DNA from: Microcaldota archaeon
GTDB taxonomy: Archaea > Micrarchaeota > Micrarchaeia > Micrarchaeales > Micrarchaeaceae
Assembly: GCA_021816895.1 (NCBI GenBank)
Contig: JAKAWW010000001.1
Coordinates: 864,771-928,770, forward strand
Length of the DNA stretch: 64,000 nt
Direction of reading: 5' to 3'
Positions 62,403 through 64,000 of the stretch are shown here, piece by piece (the stretch's first letter is position 1; the number at the start of each line of letters is the position of its first letter). The translations under genes and the position numbers were made by a program. Under the pieces are notes generated by a model. That model was given only the letters and a program-made list of their open reading frames with translations, did no database searches and was not told the origin of the DNA.

Positions 62403-62601
62403 TTTCCCACCACACATAAATCTTCATTATATAATAAATCCCTTTGCAGTATGTTTAACACACTTTATACAAGCCAGTTTTGCAATGGGCATCGAACGCC
62501 ACACGCGCGGATATGCATTGCTTCTGACCGCAATAGAAAGATTTATATACAATAGCAAGCGGGAGCAGAAACGCATATATATGAGAAAGGCAACAGGATA
62601 A

Positions 62602-64000
62602 ATGTACGATGCTTTATGTTGTATTTGCAACGTAGGTGCTTATTTGGATGACACTATTGACGAAATAGCAGGCACGATAGCCAGCGAGCTGCTAAACAAA
62701 AATCCAGACAGGGAGAAGGTATCGAAATTAGCAGAAGCATTGGATTCGCAGAGCAATAGCGAAGGCAAAGCAAGGTACAAAGCCGCCTTGCAGATACTCG
62801 AAAAGGCCTATGGATTCAATGCCTCTGAGCACCACATGCTTAACTTGGGTCCATCTGCAAACAGATTAGTAAGTTCTATTTTGGCGCTTATAGGGTTGAA
62901 CCTCAACAATGAAGATATAAAGGAGGTTATAGGCAAGTTCCCAAGCACATTAACAATCGGAGAAGAAAATATAGAAAGAAAAAGGGCATACTTTGGATTT
63001 ACAAGGGAAGAGTTTGCAAATGTGGTGAAAATGTCTCCCAGTATATTGGGGGTGGGAGAGAAAAATATTGAAAGAAGAAGAGCGTACTTTGGATTTGCAA
63101 AGGAAGAGTTTGCAAATGTGGTGAAAAAGTTTCCTAGTATATTGAGCCTTGGAGAGGAAAATATTGAAAGAAGAAGAGCTTACTTTGGATATACAAAGGA
63201 AGAGTTTGCAAATGTGGTGAAAATGTCTCCCAGTATATTGGGGTTGGGAGAGGAAAATATTGAAAGAAAAAGGGCGTACTTTGGATTTGCAAAGGAAGAG
63301 TTTGCAAATGTGGTGAAAAAGTTTCCTAATATATTGGGTCTGGGAGAGGAAAATATTGAAAGAAGAAGAGCGTACTTTGTATATAAAAAGGAAGAATTTG
63401 TAAATGTGGTGAAAAAGTTTCCTAATATATTGGGTCTGGGAGAGGAAAATATTGAAAGAAGAAGAGCGTACTTTGGATTTGCAAAGGAAGAATTTGTAAA
63501 TGTGGTGAAAAAGTTTCCTAGTATATTGAGCCTTGGGGAGGAAAACATAGAAAGAAAAAGGGCATACTTTGGATTTGCAAAGGAAGAGTTTGCAAATGTG
63601 GTGAAAATGTCTCCCAGTATATTGGGTCTGGGAGAGGAAAATATTGAAAGAAGAAGAGCGTACTTTGGATTTGCAAAGGAAGAATTTGTAAATGTGGTGA
63701 AAAAGTTTCCTAATATATTGGGGTTGGGAGAGGAAAATATTGAAAGAAGAAGAGCATACTTTGGATTTGCAAAGGAAGAATTTGTAAATGTGGTGAAAAA
63801 GTTTCCTAGTATATTGAGCCTTGGGGAGGAAAACATAGAAAGAAAAAGGGCATACTTTGGATTTGCAAAGGAAGAATTTGTAAATGTGGTGAAAAAGTTT
63901 CCTAGTATATTGAGCCTTGGGGAGGAAAACATAGAAAGAAAAAGGGCATACTTTGGATTTGCAAAGGAAGAATTTGTAAATGTGGTGAAAAAGTTTCCTA
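62602..64000 (+). CDS. mTERF-like helical repeat protein, C-terminus beyond the window
   Basis: A frame from ATG 62602 runs to the window end without a stop (466 codons seen). After about 119 unique residues, about eleven 32-residue repeats follow, with core YFGFAKEEFANVVKKFPSIL and GLGEENIERRRA. Spacing and pattern (Gly-Phe, a helix with E-E-F, V-V-K-x-P-x-I-L, N-I) match mTERF repeats, which form a curved helical solenoid that binds DNA or RNA in mitochondria and plastids. TATA-like TTTATATAC lies at 62550-62558. A tiny upstream frame (MRKATG, 62581-62601) directly precedes it. TTG 62644 is an alternative start. Confidence 0.75.
   Translation, partial: MYDALCCICNVGAYLDDTIDEIAGTIASELLNKNPDREKVSKLAEALDSQSNSEGKARYKAALQILEKAYGFNASEHHMLNLGPSANRLVSSILALIGLNLNNEDIKEVIGKFPSTLTIGEENIERKRAYFGFTREEFANVVKMSPSILGVGEKNIERRRAYFGFAKEEFANVVKKFPSILSLGEENIERRRAYFGYTKEEFANVVKMSPSILGLGEENIERKRAYFGFAKEEFANVVKKFPNILGLGEENIERRRAYFVYKKEEFVNVVKKFPNILGLGEENIERRRAYFGFAKEEFVNVVKKFPSILSLGEENIERKRAYFGFAKEEFANVVKMSPSILGLGEENIERRRAYFGFAKEEFVNVVKKFPNILGLGEENIERRRAYFGFAKEEFVNVVKKFPSILSLGEENIERKRAYFGFAKEEFVNVVKKFPSILSLGEENIERKRAYFGFAKEEFVNVVKKFP
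62959..64000 (+). repeat. Tandem 96-base coding repeats
   Basis: Units begin at 62959, 63055, 63151, 63247, 63343, 63439, 63535, 63631, 63727, 63823 and 63919 (the last cut by the window). They are nearly identical in DNA, including silent sites, with two alternating sub-types: KKFPS/N-I-L and KMSPSIL. The array therefore expanded recently or is kept uniform by gene conversion. Confidence 0.9.

Noticed and set aside
62581..62601. Six-codon leader frame (MRKATG) before the repeat protein
   Set aside because: Too short to judge. It ends directly at the proposed ATG and could be chance, so it is noted in the gene entry but not called.
63180..63932. A 250-codon open frame on the minus strand across the repeat array
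   Set aside because: It is the mirror image of the mTERF-like repeats, has no start signals and arises because the repeat sequence lacks stops on both strands.
62959..64000. Regular repeats as a CRISPR array
   Set aside because: The 96-base units have no unique spacers, stay in one coding frame and encode a clear protein repeat.

Overview
This window looks like chromosomal DNA of an archaeon, most plausibly a small-genome DPANN lineage of the Micrarchaeota type. That placement is inferred from gene content and not tested. Archaeal traits are clear. There are TATA boxes about 25 bases ahead of starts, many of them leaderless. RpoK, a geranylgeranyl-lipid reductase, mevalonate kinase, an archaeal SMC, a His-type signal peptidase, an AbrB-PhoU regulator and an archaeal-type prolyl-tRNA synthetase are present. 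TTG and GTG starts are common, and genes abut or overlap tightly.

Layout. 1-6.3 kb: a gene cut by the left edge, signal peptidase, SMC and an S2P-like protease. 6.4-14 kb: phosphoesterase, rpoK, isoprenoid/lipid genes (GGR and two divergent prenyl-diphosphate synthases), PhoU-like regulator, CsaA-like protein, a tRNA-Leu with an enlarged D-arm, PAC2. 14-20 kb: a small duplicated protein, DUF192, P5C dehydrogenase and a large beta-propeller surface protein. 20-26 kb: complete sufBDCSU, then AlaX. 26-33 kb: transporter, tRNA-Gln, ProRS/proline dehydrogenase/HAD operon, carbamate kinase, HAD, mevalonate kinase.

33.5-48.8 kb is the most unusual region. A double-Lrp regulator, a relic IS200/IS605 end and a VanX-like gene fragment precede a set of paralogous metabolic genes: a HisC-like aminotransferase, three TrpRS-like genes, a truncated fourth class I synthetase, a zinc dehydrogenase, a RibD-type reductase, two TrpD-like phosphoribosyltransferases, an EamA exporter and a BtpA/SgcQ barrel protein. 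No complete tryptophan or riboflavin pathway accompanies them. Together they suggest a specialised pathway that joins a ribosyl-amine to an activated amino acid, or that makes (and resists) a tryptophan analogue. This is inference.

48.8-64 kb: an AbiE toxin-antitoxin pair, a dead methyltransferase, a second surface protein sharing its C-terminal half with the first, a tandem ThyX-like protein, an RHH-nucleotidyltransferase fusion, an epimerase, a palindromic operator, a HAD phosphatase, an MFS transporter, chorismate mutase-prephenate dehydrogenase, an FAD oxidoreductase, and at the right edge a protein built from nearly identical 32-residue mTERF-like repeats.

Proline oxidation (proline dehydrogenase at 29.3 kb, P5C dehydrogenase at 15 kb), Fe-S assembly and isoprenoid lipid synthesis are the coherent core pathways seen here.
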